Source: Diadema setosum
Lineage: Eukaryota > Echinodermata > Echinoidea > Diadematoida > Diadematidae
DNA length: 64,000 nucleotides
Assembly: GCF_964275005.1 (NCBI RefSeq)
Contig: NC_092702.1
Coordinates: 35,720,316 to 35,784,315 of the forward strand
Direction of reading: 5' to 3'
A program made the position numbers and the translations under genes. Positions 11,079 through 24,500 of this stretch are shown here, piece by piece (position 1 is the stretch's first letter; each line of letters opens with the position of its first letter). The notes beneath the pieces are model-generated. The model saw nothing but the letters and a program-made list of their open reading frames with translations, did not search any database and was not told the origin of the DNA.

Positions 11079-12398
11079 TACAAAGGCCCTAGCGCTGACG
11101 GGTTCCTCACAGCCCTGCTTATCTTGTTATTGTCACAGAGGGACTGATCCGTATAAATATAATAATAATTATGTTGGACCACAATAACTGTTTGGCACTA
11201 TGAATGCACTCTTCATTCACCGTTGAGTGTTGATGCCAGGCTTTATCACTCGTGTGTATTTACTGCGGCTGGATACGTCGTGAGAGGCTTCCACTTATTA
11301 ACTGTTTAGATCAATACTGATCACTGCATGAGGTATGATATTGAATTCTTTGAAAGTCGCTGACTAATTTGTAAGGCCATGTATGAAATATTAATTATGA
11401 TCAAGAATATTCTCTCTCAACGCGGGATTTATTCCCGTTGATTTGTTACCTTCTGGTGGAAGATAGCACTAACAGCATTAATGCCAAAACATTCTGTTCA
11501 TTTGCACATTAAAATTAGTTTAACAAAATGACAATCATTATTTTTATCTGTAACCGTGCTTTGCAGTTGGTCAGGAACTTCACGAACGCCAATGTATATA
11601 ACATGCATTGTACTGATTAAATTTTTGTGAGAATATGAAGCTATTAATTATGTCCCAGAAACATCGTTGAACCATGCAGTATACCTCAGTGCGCTCCCAT
11701 TTGGACCTCTTTTCTTCTTTTCTTTTTTTTTTGCCTAAATTTCATATTTTGTAACTGATATTTCCGTGTGAATTCTTAGTCATCAGGAACAAAATTTCTA
11801 GCAGAGCCTATATACTCCAAAACACTTTCTCTTGTTTTATGTTTGGCCCACTCTAAGAAAAACAAAAACAAAAACAAAAACCGACACTGCTAATGAGTGG
11901 TAACGTCTTAGTTCCAAGTTATCCCGTTTACTAATACTTTCAGGAGGAAAAGAAATGCGCCTAATTGCACCTCCTCAACGCTGCCATATCCTCCCCCCCC
12001 CCCCAAATCTGGATTCATTAAATTTACTTCAACATGTTAAAGACACCATATGTATTTTTGTGCATTCATGTAATGTAAGAAAGAACACTTATGCTTTGTG
12101 TAAATATATAACCTTATCCTCAAAAAGACAATTCCAAAGTTCTTTCAAAATATTGGTCGTTACGAACTTATGTCACATGGGCCCGTAAAGTAATCAAATG
12201 TGAAGAACGCAGGTACCCCTGTCAAAATCCCATCTCCTACTGTAAAATAAACAAATGAGTTGTGAGCATGCAAGTTTATTATTATATTTTTGGCACGCTG
12301 TAGTGTCAATCATTTACATATAATAATACTTTTTTTAAGTTTAAGGGCCAAAAGAAAAAGAAAGATTGATATACTCACACTTCTCTTCCATTTTCCAG
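11079..12398. other. Non-coding stretch upstream of the SLC16-like gene
   Basis: AT-rich, with an (aaaaac)n run near 11860-11880 and a C11 run near 11994. No exon is recognised. It should contain the transporter gene's promoter and non-coding first exon(s), but no boundary can be placed. Confidence 0.35.
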
Positions 12399-12524
12399 AA
12401 ATTAGGACCATACGATTTGCCGACGTCATACTTAACGAGTGTGATGCTGCTGACGTTCACTGTAACTCTGAGGTAACTTCAATGATCTTCTCCCGAGAAA
12501 GCATAGATCATTGTGACTCGAGGA

Positions 12525-15500
12525 ATGAGGGCATCTACGAGTCGTGGTACGACGGTGAAACCACAAGATTCAAAGGACTCATGGCGCTACGTCATCGTCC
12601 TTTCAAAATTCACAATCATGTTCCTGGATGCGGGACTGGCGAAATCCTTTGGAGTTTTGCTTCCAGTAATGATCACTCGCTACAACACCGACTACAAAAC
12701 CATGGGGATGATATGTAGCATGCCGGCCACCCTAACATACTTTGCTGGTGGGTATTGTGTAGCTTTAAACCAGTTCTACAACTCATATTCAACGGTATGA
12801 CAAGAACCTTTGCGGTTTCTCACGCTTTTACAAAGCCTCTTATTGTTGTTTAGCTATCATAAAGTCAACACGGTGACACTCCGACAGTTCATCAAATATA
12901 CTTCTTTACGCTTGCTTTAAAGAAAAATAGTAATGTTTGTGTTTTCAGGGAGTCGGGTAAGGCATTCCATGTACTGTATCTGTAGTCCGTGATGCCTCAC
13001 TGACTTGTGAGCTATATACACTCTAAGAAAAAAAGGTTCTCAAATGGTTCTCGTCGGCTCCAAAATGGTTCTCATCAGATGGTTCTCGCAAAATGGTTCC
13101 GATGAGCACCTATAAATGGTTCCCAATCGAAATGGTTCCGTTCGTCACCATTTGCTAGTATGCGATCCAGTCCCCGAGTGTTATTTGTGGTACTCCTGCA
13201 GGTCAAACAATGTTTTTAGGTCCACTTTCATTTTTCCCCTTGCTGTATATTCGAATGCCAGATGTAAGAGTCACCAGAACTGTGGTATTGGTACAAAGAT
13301 ATTGTATGTGTTTCTACTGCTGTGATAATAAAAAGTACATATTGTTTTTGTCGTAGACTAATGACTTCTCTTGGCTGCGTGCCAACTGACAGCTGCCACC
13401 ATCCAATTTTAGCGCTCGATCAGATATGCGTACGCGTAAACGTACACGTACTAGTACTGCACTGTAGGACTATAAAATGTAACCGCGGCGGCATGCGCCG
13501 CGGCTATGTAGCCCTGTGCTAGCTGCCTGCCTAGCCTGGCCACCGCACAGCGGTGGTGCGGTGTAGGTATATGTAGCAGAGTGCCAATGCAATACCCATG
13601 CATAGGCTAGCATGCAGCAGCAGACGGCTAGTGTACACATAACACATCACACCCAAACCTGCAATACATAACGAGCGGCACCCGGTAACGTTAGTGGACT
13701 GGAAACGTGTCACTGTCAATTCCATTTTCGCCATGGCAGTCATCACTAATTTAGGAGAAGAGGTAAGATTTTTAATTTTAATGTGGTTTTATCTCATTTT
13801 TAGATGACATTCGTTAAAATCAAGTTAGAATGTTACGTGTTAGATTCATCACTCAGTTTTCGTTTTCAGTCAATGATTAACCTGAACGGTTATCTAGATC
13901 CTAATGTTAACCTAACTGTTAGATCTAATTTGATCGAAGCTGCTATCTTGTGTAATGTTTACCAGGTACAGTAGATCCAGATCTAACAATAACATGTTAG
14001 GCCTGACACTTCTCCCAATTAGAAATTTGGCGTACCGGTAGCAATGGCTCATGGGCTAGTTAGCCCGAACAGACGCCGTGCGGGGCCGGAGCATGGCTGT
14101 CACGTTTTCACAGGGACTGGGCAGGGCTAAGTTACTTAGCTAGTTATGCATGTAACGTTTACACATTTCTATGCCTATTAAAAATAGAGTCTAACAAGTT
14201 ACTGACTCCGAAACATAGCCCAAACGCCGAACGCAAAGATAACTGTGTACAAGGAGCGCCCCGGGGTAAGGTCTATACCGTCGACATGCATTGAAGGAAA
14301 TTTGTTCTAACGTTAACTTTATACTCCCTATAACTGTCAGTGTTAACGTTAGAGCCAATAGAGGTCTGTCTACAGCCCAGTAGGCCTAACTGTTAGGTCA
14401 AAATCTCTTTGCAGTATGTTTTCAGGCTTGTTCTAAGTGACGAGTCACGTCATGTAATGCCGTGTTCTGTTTATCGAATTATAGCAATGACATTGTTTTA
14501 TTAACGCGGTGTAGGTCTATTGTATCTTTCAATTCATATATCAGGGAAGTGGACACACCAACATGCACAGAAACCAGGAAACAAGTAACTCTGGCCGGGA
14601 CGATGAAGCAGTACGTACGTGTTCGGGTCGCTGGTGCGGTTAGGGAAAAAGGGAGACTCTACATTGATCAGAGAGACAGCCCGTGACAGACCGTTGACAA
14701 CATCGGCCAGAACCGTAGGCTTAACATCAGCGAAGAATGAGGTGGGTGGCCACAAGAATTCATCGATCAGAATAAGAGCCCGGGATAGCCCATTTGCAGC
14801 ATCAGCCAGAACCCTGGGCTAGTCAAGAATGAGCTGTGTGGCTAAGACGATACATCGATCAGAATGACAGCCTGTGATAGCCCGTTGACAGCATCAAATA
14901 GAACCGATGGGCTAGTCAAGAATGAGCTGGGTGACCAAAAGAATACATAGATCAGAATGACAATTTTAGCCCGATAGCCCGTTGACAGCATCGACCAGAA
15001 ACCTACGCTAGCCAAGAATGAGCTGAGTCAAAGAAAAAACACTGATGCTGCCAGAGAAAACCTTTGAGAAATATGTAGATATAGGGTAGGTAAGTCCGTT
15101 TGCATTGACTTATAGTGTATTTTATAGCTGCTCTTTCAGAATCTCAATCTGCCGTCAACCAAATATTCATTTCTGGCGACTTTTTGTTGGTTTGTGTGAT
15201 GGAGGGTCACATATGTTTTGTTACGATCCCAATACAGTATTTGCAACTTGCAATGTACCAGTGATAATGTTTTCCTATAATTTGTATTTAACAGCTTTGA
15301 ATCAACTGTATTGGGGGGGGGGGGGGTTAGTAGACGTAATGAGATCAGACCAGATGCTAATCTGAGAAGTGGAGTCATTCATAGTCCTAAACTTAAAAAG
15401 CACAAACGGAAAATGCTCTTTATACTTCTCCAGTCATTGTGTGGTCGATTTCTGCACACTTTTAAAGTTTGCACCTAGACTGGTAGAACTTATTGCATTT

Positions 15501-18500
15501 ATACCCACGCAGGCATTACATATTGTGTAGAGAATTGAAGATTATGTAATTTATTTCAAAGCACTGATGCACCTCTTGTCACCAGTTTATATTGCTTTTG
15601 CAGAAATACAAAATGTACATGTACGTGGTGGTGGTGTTTAAAAGACTGTTGGCAAATTTGGTGAACAAAATGACAAATGCTAACAACATATAATTGTCAT
15701 AGGCAGGTTATAGGACAGCAAATTCATACCTCAGCTTTAGGCCTGCATTGTATATAGTTTACTCTAATGAATTTGTTGCTCTGCTTTAAAAAAAAAAGTG
15801 TAAATGAAGAGTTTGTTCGCAGAAACCGATAAGTCCATATTTGCCAAATGGAGATATTTGCGATTAAAGGTCAAGAAATATAAAGAGAACAATAAGAAAA
15901 TATTTGCTTCTTTTGACCATAACTTCAAACATGTACCTTTATATATGTAGTAACCAATATATAATTTAAAAGGTATTATTTTGTACTTTATAACAGAGAC
16001 CGTACTTCAAAATCTTCAAAAATGGACTCATCGGTTTTTGCTATCAAACTCTTCAAATTTTTATTGATTCCCAATGTTACATATTTTAGATCATGGTTGA
16101 GGAGTTTTGTTCATTCATGCTTGTGAAACTGTGTGGGTGTGGTATCCTAGCTCTTTTCCCCTTTGGATTCTTATTATCCTTCTCACTATAAAACAATGTG
16201 TTCTTTTCTTTTCTTTTCTTTTGTGTGTGTTTTCGTAGGACATGCTGTAAATTGTCAGAAGTCATGATTAACCTGAATTGATGCTCTTCTTGTATTTGCA
16301 GTTGCATAGATGTGTCTATGGCGCTTTCAAATTGCAGAACAACAACAAAAAAGGTCACTCGTATACAAACAAAGATAAGTCAATTCAAGTACTCGACGTT
16401 ATGAATGTGAAGTGAAGTGAAGCGAAGAAGTGTAAAGCTTATCCTATCCCAAGTATCATACCAGCAATATAATGTATGTTTTCTGTGACAATACCAAAGG
16501 TCCTGTTTAATGGAATTGTTTTCCTGCCCTTTGTAGTTGCTTTTAGGACAAATATGCGTTAAAAGAAAAAAAAAAAAACAACAACACCGAACAAACTAGC
16601 AAATATGTGGAAAAAGTTCATCATACTACTTAAGCAGGTAATGTACTTGACTTCTGCCTATCTTAAGACTTAAACAATTACTGTATCTCATCCGTGCAGG
16701 AATTATTTCACAGAGAATTAGAAATTTTGTTATGTATTTCAAAAGCCTGATGCACCTCTTGCTATTTCATATCATCTGTACAGAGATGTGTGATGGTGTT
16801 TCAAGAACTGCTCGGTACACGAATGACAAATATTGTGGGAAAAAATTAGTGAACAAATAAAAATATCTTGTTAAGAATATTTGACAGATTATAACATGAC
16901 AAATACAAACCTCAACTTTAGATTGTAAAAGTGAAGGTGAATAAATACATTTCTGCGAATTTGTGAAAGAGCAAATTTCTATGGTTTTCAGTTATTGAGT
17001 AATGTTTCATGAAAAAATATTGGTGAATGTCATGTACATGTATACATGCTTGTGAAAGTGTATGTGCGTTGGTTTGTTATCCTTGCTCTTTTTTTTTTCT
17101 AGTGTCAATGATAATGTATGATATGCTGATGTATTGCTAATATACATGTTTTGAACGTATGTTTGACTGATGAGATGAAATTCAGATGAATTCATTTCAT
17201 TTCAAATGAGTTTGTGATGCACATTTTCAATGCAGATAGGTAATGTACCTTTAAGAATGGTGCCAGTGAAGCACCGTACCAGCACTGCGTGTGAAACACA
17301 CCAAAAATACACAGACATCAATTCACATACTACATTCTAAGAAAAAAAAAGGTTCTTTTGAGCACCATTAAATGGTTCTCAGCACTGTCACAATAGCGAC
17401 ACCTTTTTTGGAGCCTGTGAGAACCTTTTTTAAATGGTGCCTGTAAGCACCTTTTAACATTGGTGCCCATTAGAACCTTTTCCAATGAAATGGTTCCCAT
17501 GAGCACCTTTTGAAAAAGAGTCAAAAAGGTGCCCATCTTTAGTCAAAAAGGTGCCCATGGGCACCTTTTAAATGGTACTCACGAGCACCATTTCATCGGG
17601 AAAAAGGTTCTAATGGGCACCTTTTGCAAAAGGTGCCGACAAGCACCATTTAAAAAAGGTTCTCACGAGCACCTAAAAGGGTGTCGCTATTGTGACAGTG
17701 CTGAGAACCATTTAATGGTGCTCAAAAGAACCTTTTTTTCTAAGAGTGTAGGAGATTTTGGATTATGTAAATGGAATTGTATTGAGTGTTTTGAATAGGG
17801 TACGAGCGAATGTTTGTATTGTAATCGAAAAGGTTTTGAAAGGGCTGCTGCAGCAAATTCTTGGTATGTCTGCACATGAATACAGATTTTGAAATATTTG
17901 TATAATATCATGTCATCATTTTTTAACGGGGTCGTATGTGCTACATTATGCAGAGTGTGAACATACTCGATCTGATTGCCTTTTTTCAGTAAAAACAATG
18001 AATTTACCTGCGTCTAACCACACGTATGAACCAAATGGTTTCTTTTGAACACGCACTGTGTTTAAATGTTGTTGGTTACATTCGCAGGCAAATATTTAAA
18101 AAAAAAAAGATCCAACGTTAAAAGCATTGCATGAGACGGGTAAAATGTAAACACTGTATACGTAAGGGTGACAATAGGAAGAGAAGATCTCGCTCTGTAT
18201 CACAATGGATGTCTAAGGTGAATGTGGGTGAGAAAAACAAAGCCTCGCTCGCGCTCCAAGGAGCAGACAAACACATGTTTTCTATTCTCTTCTGTATGCC
18301 ATCGAGATATCTGAAAAGCACTTAATTCCTTTGCATCAGTCAACCGTGCAGTCGATACTAAACTTGGCAGTCTCACTGCTACCATGGACCTCGTTCAACC
18401 GGGATCATCCCACTAGACCGACACCCACGAGTCATCAGCCCACGAGCTCGACGTTGAAAACGGGTCCATGAATCATACAGCCCACACTCTTAAAACATCT

Positions 18501-21500
18501 GAGTCAGAACTGACCCGGAACTGGGTCCGTTGGGGTCACATACCGTTCCGGGTCAGAAATGACAAGGAATGGGGTCAGATATAACCCATGCAGAGTCATG
18601 AGTTGGGTCAGGGTGACCCCATTCGGGGTATTCATGACCAAATTCCAAGTCATTTTTTACCCGAAACGGTGTGTGACCCCAATGGACCCAGTTCCGGGTC
18701 AGTTCTGACTCGGATGTTTTAAGAGTGATGAGTTCGACACTAGGTAAAAACAACCCACGAGGGTGTCGGTCTCGATCGTGACGTGCACCCGTTCAACCTA
18801 TTATACCTTGCCACTACACATACTCTTGATATGGACATATCATGATACATGATACATGATACCATGATACACAAACACGCGCACTATAATACACACACAA
18901 ACATACACACACACGCAAATATACATATATAATACCAAATAAACAGCTGTTGTTTATTGCTTTTTCATCGAGAACTTTCCCTTCTCATTGAAGATGTATT
19001 ACTCTCGATTATGAAAACGACAATGTCTGAGAATTTTCCCACTGCCTGCAGACGAAGAAAAGAATATAAGAAGGTGGCCACATTGCTTGGGATTTGAATG
19101 ATTCGGTTTGAAATCAATTGTTTCTACAGCACTAAATAAGACGCCCATTAAGACCCCTTTAAGAGCCCTTTGAAAAATACATCTACACAAGAATGTTCCA
19201 CATCATAGCTGTCAGTGATGGTACACACTGCGACCTCGTTCTAATTCGTCACGCTTGTGCGCTCCCCACCCACAAGGTGCATGTTTCCAACTTCTTTGTG
19301 GTGGCGACGATTATGGCACAACACTAGTGAGGACAGGGTTGTTCAGGGACACATTTTTTTTTTAATTATCCATTGTTCCATATTCCACATTTTTATACAA
19401 ATTTTACATTTCATTTGATTGCGAAAAGTAAGTTAAACATGTATTATTCGGAATGTCCGAAATAAAAAGAGAAGAATACATGTATAGTAAGATATGTGCC
19501 TGGTCCTTATACTGCGCGTTCACTGTGCGTTCAATATGCAAGAAATATTCCTAGATCAAGTTGTTATTGAATATTCCCACATCTCCTCAAAGCTTATTAT
19601 CAACAGTAGAGTTCCATAAAATTCTTTAAAAATGTTACAATTCAAAATATAGCCAAAGAAGGATCCGTTTTTAGAGTTCACTGATATTTTCCTTGAATGT
19701 ATTCTTCCATTCTGAGTCCAGTCCTGTTTTTCATTTCACTTTTACCCCCCCCCCCCCCGCCTTATTGCCCGACCGCGAAAGCCTTGTTTGATTTAATCCC
19801 ACCAAATACACAAACTCATCGGTGGTTTTACAAGTCGTCCGGATCTTGTTCGCGTCTTCGTGACAGCTCTTGTTGGTGAAGTCCCTTGCTGGCTCAGGCT
19901 GGTCTGCTTGGTATATAGGCTGCTGGGTATAATCTGGCTCAGCAAAATGATCAGGGCTCCCTGGCTCGTCACTGGAAGACTCTGGCACTTTGATCATCTT
20001 CGCTTGGTCCTGGATGGTAATCAGCGTCTGGCGATATGGTATTGTACCATGTCTGGACATGGTAGGATCTTGGTGAGCCTTCTGAGTGATTTTCCCGTTG
20101 CAAGACTGATCGCGGATCCAGACCGAATCCCTAGATGTAGCTGTGGAAGGTCACGTGAGTCATGACGTCTGTTGTAGGTCATCATGTGATCTGACAGGTA
20201 CTTCTCCTTCTCTCTCACAGATTTCAGGTCCTGCTGTTGTACTCGTGGCTGCAGCATTGTGTGGCAACATAGGGACCGTTTTTGGAGTGGAGGCACTCGA
20301 CAGCTGAGAATGGCTATCTGGATGTCATCGTTTTTCCTCAGCAATAGTTTGACGGAGCAAACTCCTCTTTCTGCTTCGATCAACATTTGCTTGCGGGTAC
20401 CTTTGAAAACTGATAGTATGGACAAATCCATACTCTTCGCAGCAAGCTTTCTGATGTTCTCGTGGGCAAATTGTAGACCATTGTCTGATAATACAAGGTC
20501 TGGAGTCCTTCAGCGAAGAAATCGCTGCTGTTACTGTCTGACCTTGTAGTTGTTTGTCTTCAATCCACCTTGAGTAGTAGTCGACTACTATCGGGAATGT
20601 TTTACCTTTGTGTTCGAACAAGTCCATTCCAAGACATTCCCATGGCCTTGAAGGAAAGGATGAGGTCATCAAAGGCTCGTGGACTTGATGTAGCCTCTTA
20701 AGGATATTGAGTCTCAGAGCTCTCGGAATGACCAATCTTTGATCATAGACCAGCAAGTCATCTACCACACTCAAGTGTCCTCTTTGCTCATAGTATTGTT
20801 TCAGGATAGGGTTGTACGTGTGGCATGTAGTCTGGCCATCCCTTGGTACAGTAGTCTCTGACTTTTCCATACGCTTCATCTGCTTTTTGTGCTTTTCTGA
20901 TTTCATGTATAGTCTTTGCACTGTTACTACGTGGTAGGTTGATGGTTGATGTTGACATACACAGTATAATATAATTATTATATAATAAAATAATATAATT
21001 CGACCTCCTCGATGAAGCTGACATCACTCCTTTCTGGTCTCTCTACTGGTGCTCTTGACAAGGTGTCAGCTGAGGTCTGTTGTTTTCCAGGAACATACAC
21101 TGTCTTTGCGTCAAATCTCATCATTCTCATTCTGAAGCGTTGGAGTCGTGGAGGCATTTTGGCAAGTTCTTTCGAGTTTAGAATAATTACCAATGGTTTG
21201 TGGTCAGTTTCTACTCCTCTTCTTCTTTCAATAAAGTACAGGCCACCTTGTGTGTGTTTCAGCGTACTGGCGTGGTGCGAGGTGCAGGCATGCATGTATA
21301 GTGTATTATAAAACGTTTTCTGGGAAGGCACATATATACAGTGCTGATTAAAACATGTGCTACTAGAAAGTGCTCTTGTCTTCTAGCGAAGCTGAAGATG
21401 TTGCACCTCTTCCTTTAACATTAGAGGAGAAGTGCAATTGATGACGCGGTCTGAGAGGCTGTTCAATTTAGGCCTACTTTCACTTCGAAGTGAAGACCAA

Positions 21501-24500
21501 AGACAGGCTCGGAGAATCTCTCGCATGCCCATGTAGCTGCCAGTGCTTCCTTTTCAATCACTGCATACCTCTACTCAGTCTCAGTAAGTGATCGCGATGC
21601 ATGGCACACCGGTATATGTTATGCATGGCTCACTAGTCTATGTTTTCCATCCATCAGCAATTGATACAGGATTGAACCAATTCCGGTATACAGGATGCAT
21701 TTGCTGCACGGACTGTTGGGAGGTCTGGATCATAATGTGCTAAGACCTCTGTCGAGACCAGCATCTCTTTGATCTGCTTGAAAGATCTCTGCTGCGCTTC
21801 CCCCAAGAACCACCCACACTGTCTTTTTGTAGAAGCTGACGTAGTGGTTCACTGATGGTAGCTAGTCCGGGAAGGACTTTCCCCACCTGGTTCACCATTC
21901 ACAGGAATCGTTACAATTCTGTCACATTCCTTGGAGCTGGAAAGTCACGAATGTCTCTTGTCCTATTTGGATCAATGCTGACACCAGTCTTGTCTATGAA
22001 GTGCCCAGGAAACTTCACTCTCTGCTGTGAGAATTCACACCTGTCATGATTTATAGTTTGAATCCTACTTCCTGCAGACGTTGAAGGACAGCTCGAACTA
22101 TGATGCTATGTTCGGTTTGCGTTGCACCACGGATTAGCACATCATCCATGTGGCAAATAACTCTATCAAGCCCTTCCAGGATATTGGACATTGCAAATTG
22201 GAAGACCTCTGGTGCAGACATTATGCCGAATGGCAGTCGGTTGAAGCAGAATCCCCAAAATGGAGTGATGAAGGTTGTCAGCAGCTTGGACCCATCGTCG
22301 AGTGGTATCTACCAAAAGCCACTGTTGGCGTCCAGCTTGGTGAAGATTGTTCTCTTTCCCAGTTTTGCAAGGCTTTCATCAACTGAAGACATTGGATGTA
22401 GATCTCGTTCCACTGCTTTGTTCAGTAATGTGAGGTCAACACAAATTCTAACTAAGTTATTGGACTTTAGTTCTGGAACCATCCCTGAGCACCACTTTGT
22501 TGGTTCAATCATGTTTGAGATAACTGGGCCTTGCTTCAACATGGACTCTAGTTCCTTCTTCACCTTGGCTACTAGAAGTGGGTGCGGAACTTTCCTGGCT
22601 CTGTAAACAAGCACACCGGTTTGGCATCTGGAGTATCTGGAGATCTCGGTATAGGTACGACCGTGCACTATACCGAAATTCTTGTTACAAACACGTGATG
22701 CAATATAACTAATCTTAACGCATATTATATTTGACCAATTTATCATAAATTTCATGTAATAAAAGTAACTGTTGTTAAATTATTTCCCTTGATAACGCAG
22801 CCCCATTGGTGCACTTGTTGACGAGGGTTGTAAATGTTCGGGCCTTGACGGTTTTAGGCGGTTTCCTGTATGCTGTTCCTGTCCTATGTGTGCCATTCGT
22901 CGATTCGACCATTCTACTGGGAATTCTGACATCAACAACAGGTAACTGCTTCGACAATAAATTTACTTCATATTTATGAATCTATACTAGTTAATATTGG
23001 CCTGTTTGTAGAACTAAAGAGAACTATCCATACAGGGAAGGGGTCGGAACCACATAAGTTGTCTTTTTTTCTAAGGGGGCGGGAGGGGATGAACATCAAC
23101 ATACCCATATTCCATCCTTAGATTCTTTAGAGGGGAGGGGAGGGGAAGAATACCAGTGATCTTAATTGTTCACCTAAACCTTCATCAACATTCTATTTTC
23201 AAATGCTTGGAATAATCGACACATTTTCTGTCTTCTTATTTTCTCCTCATTTCCTGTAAAGGTTTTGGGATGGCGATGTTACACTTCCCCCACTACATGG
23301 CACTAAATGACTACTTTCCTGTTTCGTTTGTCTTCTACAACACAATGACTCTCTTCGGTGTAACACTAGGAGCTTTTTGTCTACCTGTCATCGTTGAGAA
23401 ATTGTTAGAAGCCTACGGGGAGAGCGGTACATTCCTTATCCTTGGCGGGATATGTCTCAATACTGTCGCGTGCGGAGCTGTGGTCCGACCTCCAACAGAC
23501 ATCTCCGGGTTGAAACAGAAGGAAGAGGAGATGAAGCGAGAAGGACATCTGATAGAGGACTCAACAACATCAAGCCTCAAGACAAATTCTGTGCAAAACA
23601 TGGAAAAGTCGTCGGGTTGTGCAAGGTCATTTGTTAACAAACTGACATCCTTAATCTTTGTGTCTGAGCCTGAGTTCACACTCGTTACACCAGCCATCTT
23701 CTTGTCAAGTTACGTCCTGTATGCTTGGATGCTTTTCCTTGTGCCTCAAGCAGAATGGCTTGGCATTGAGCCCTCTCGTGCTGTGTTTCTCTCTAGCATC
23801 GCAGGCATCAGCGGCATCTTCGGACGAATACTTTTTCTCGTCCTGGTACATTTGGACTTGAACCCTAACCTTATCTTCGCCCATTGCTGTGTCATTTGTT
23901 CAGTATCGTTTTTCGTTTTTACCTTGAAAGCGACATACGTCTATCAGGCCGTCAATGCCGCTATTCAGGGCTTCGTCATGTTTATTCTTGACTCCCTCCC
24001 GCACACCATAACGAAGAAGACAGTAAGACGTCAGGAGCATCTTTCTATAGCCTTGACCGCCCAGTTGCTAATATTTGGTTCTGGCGCCCTCTTCGGTGAT
24101 CTACTTTCAGGTAAAATACCAAATTTACAACTTTTGGCGGCCATTTTGGATATCTCAAAAACCTCAGGAATACAAGATATCCGTCATGAAGATTTTGACT
24201 CGGCACCCCGAAGTAGGTTAAAACAATAATTTTTCACACAATTTTTCACCATAAGGAAAATATGCCATCTTAAGTATCTCGTTGCATTAACAGATTGTGA
24301 TTCGAAGTCCTTTGAAAAAGGTAAGACTTCTTTTCTGTTTCCATTTTCACCATTTATTATGAAATATATAGGAATTTCACATTTTGCTGGCCATTTTTTA
24401 GCGTCCATTTTGAATATACCAACAAGGCTGCAAGACTTCCATCATTCATGTTCGGAGTCAGCACCATCGAAATGGGGTAAAGCCATCAAAAAAAAAACAA

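Noticed and set aside
12290-12718. 142-codon frame overlapping the first SLC16 exon
   Set aside because: It is in a different frame from the transporter and shows no protein-like pattern; a shadow.
22309-22755. Reverse-transcriptase-like frame treated as a host gene
   Set aside because: It belongs to the antisense Ty3/Gypsy fossil in the SLC16 intron, not to a host gene.
24111-24229. Read-through extension of the 23270-24229 frame as the transporter C-terminus
   Set aside because: A good donor lies at 24111 and the missing TM12 is found at 25117-25247 in the right phase; the extension is intron.
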